Source: Ancylomarina subtilis
GTDB taxonomy: Bacteria; Bacteroidota; Bacteroidia; Bacteroidales; Marinifilaceae
DNA length: 64,000 nucleotides
Direction: 5' to 3'
Assembly (NCBI RefSeq): GCF_004217115.1
Contig: NZ_SHKN01000001.1
Coordinates: 248,001-312,000 of the forward strand
Shown here: positions 63,562 to 64,000 of the stretch, one piece after another
Layout: every line of letters begins with the position of its first letter
Numbering within the stretch: position 1 is the first letter of the stretch
Position numbers and translations under genes: made by a program
Notes under the pieces: model-generated
Databases searched by the model: none
What the model was told of the DNA's origin: nothing
What the model saw: the letters and a program-made list of their open reading frames with translations, nothing else

Positions 63562-64000
63562 ATGAATAAGAAGATACTGATTTTAACAATTATACCACTG
63601 GCACTTGCTTCTTGTGTGGTTTCGAAACGTAAATACGAAGAACTGGATTACGCCAAACGTAAGAGTGACGCGCAGGTTCGAAAATTGAATAAAGATAATT
63701 CGGACTTGGATACAAAGTTGAAGCAAACCTTGGCTGAGTATAACGAGATGAAAAATAGTATGGCTGAAAGTAATGCTCAGAAAAATGTCGAAATTGATCA
63801 ATTAAGTACAGAATTGTTTTCGATGGCATCTGATACCACGAGCTTGAAAGAGAAGCTGCATGAAACACTTGGCAACTACAAGTTTGCACAGGAACGTAAT
63901 GCTGAAAATGAAGCTATAATTTCTAAGTTGAAGGAGCAGATTAAAAATTTAAAGGCTGAATCGTATCGCTTGACCAAAGAGTTGGATATTAGTTTAAAAG
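63562..64000 (+). CDS. OmpA-family-type coiled-coil lipoprotein, C-terminus beyond window
   Basis: The first 146 codons of a gene that runs off the window. Lipoprotein signal MNKKILILTIIPLALASC is followed by a long Glu/Lys-rich coiled coil (RKYEELDYAKRKSDAQVRKL ... KYEE- and heptad-like repeats up to LTKELDISLK). In Bacteroidota such starts usually lead into a C-terminal OmpA peptidoglycan-binding domain, which would lie outside. That domain is not visible, so the OmpA call is inferred. Confidence 0.75.
   Translation, partial: MNKKILILTIIPLALASCVVSKRKYEELDYAKRKSDAQVRKLNKDNSDLDTKLKQTLAEYNEMKNSMAESNAQKNVEIDQLSTELFSMASDTTSLKEKLHETLGNYKFAQERNAENEAIISKLKEQIKNLKAESYRLTKELDISLK

Overview
The window looks like chromosome of a Bacteroidota bacterium, most likely a marine or sediment member of the Marinilabiliales type; that placement is inference. 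Support comes from an OMP_b-brl_3-type TonB-dependent receptor, CarboxypepD_reg-like domains, DUF4105, DUF5606, DUF3276 and DUF6340-type proteins, a fused FeoA-FeoB, a long NusB, LytTR two-component signalling, menaquinone genes, and promoters of the TTTG-N19-TAnnTTTG kind. Most of the window is ordinary, moderately AT-rich core genome. No rRNA, tRNA or CRISPR array was seen.

Layout. 1-8.9 kb: M13 peptidase (cut by the window start), mnmA, a DUF3820 gene, a four-gene LiaF-like/histidine kinase/LytTR operon, and ligA. 9-12.9 kb: TonB-dependent receptor and an unknown protein, with REP-like intergenic repeats. 13-19.9 kb: AT-rich accessory island. 19.9-36.5 kb: photolyase, phospholipase A, DEAD-box helicase, a large VWA/amidotransferase-like membrane protein, DUF6340 lipoprotein, M48 protease, cinA, acyl-ACP thioesterase operon, LolA-like protein and ftsK. 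37-39 kb: carbamate kinase and ornithine carbamoyltransferase. 39-49 kb: feoAB with its Cys-rich partner, DUF3276, nusB, mntP, DUF1573, yajC, YbbR-like, coaE, DnaJ/TerB protein, DUF5606. 50-54.7 kb: cold-shock gene and a hotdog thioesterase-menF-menD-menB operon. 54.8-64 kb: GNAT, an XRE regulator with two duplicated membrane proteins, exported MsrB, aminopeptidase P, an ECF sigma/anti-sigma-like/DUF4097 operon, a CarboxypepD_reg protein and the start of an OmpA-type lipoprotein.

The most interesting region is 13861-19352. It reads as an integron-like cassette array without a visible integrase (a CALIN). Four tightly packed plus-strand units each begin at a GTT junction, and each carries, just after its gene, the exact reverse complement of its own first 9-10 bases (13861/14577, 14703/17898, 18024/18487, 18670/19333). 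Three of the sites fold into long imperfect hairpins with the same layout: AAC + 4 nt, then a 17-bp-class stem, then 6 nt + GTT. This is the rule that relates R'' and R' in integron attC sites, but the core is GTTR followed by non-canonical bases, not GTTRRRY. The cargo is an Imm11/DUF1629-like immunity-type protein, a 1035-residue HD plus Hsp90-like (GHKL) ATPase typical of conflict systems, a small three-helix membrane protein and an unknown lipoprotein. The last site is cut off next to a decayed IS1182-type element.

Upstream of the array, 12.9-13.9 kb is gene-free but rich in palindromes, including a near-loopless 49-bp inverted repeat built from a motif that occurs four times. This structured DNA is unexplained.
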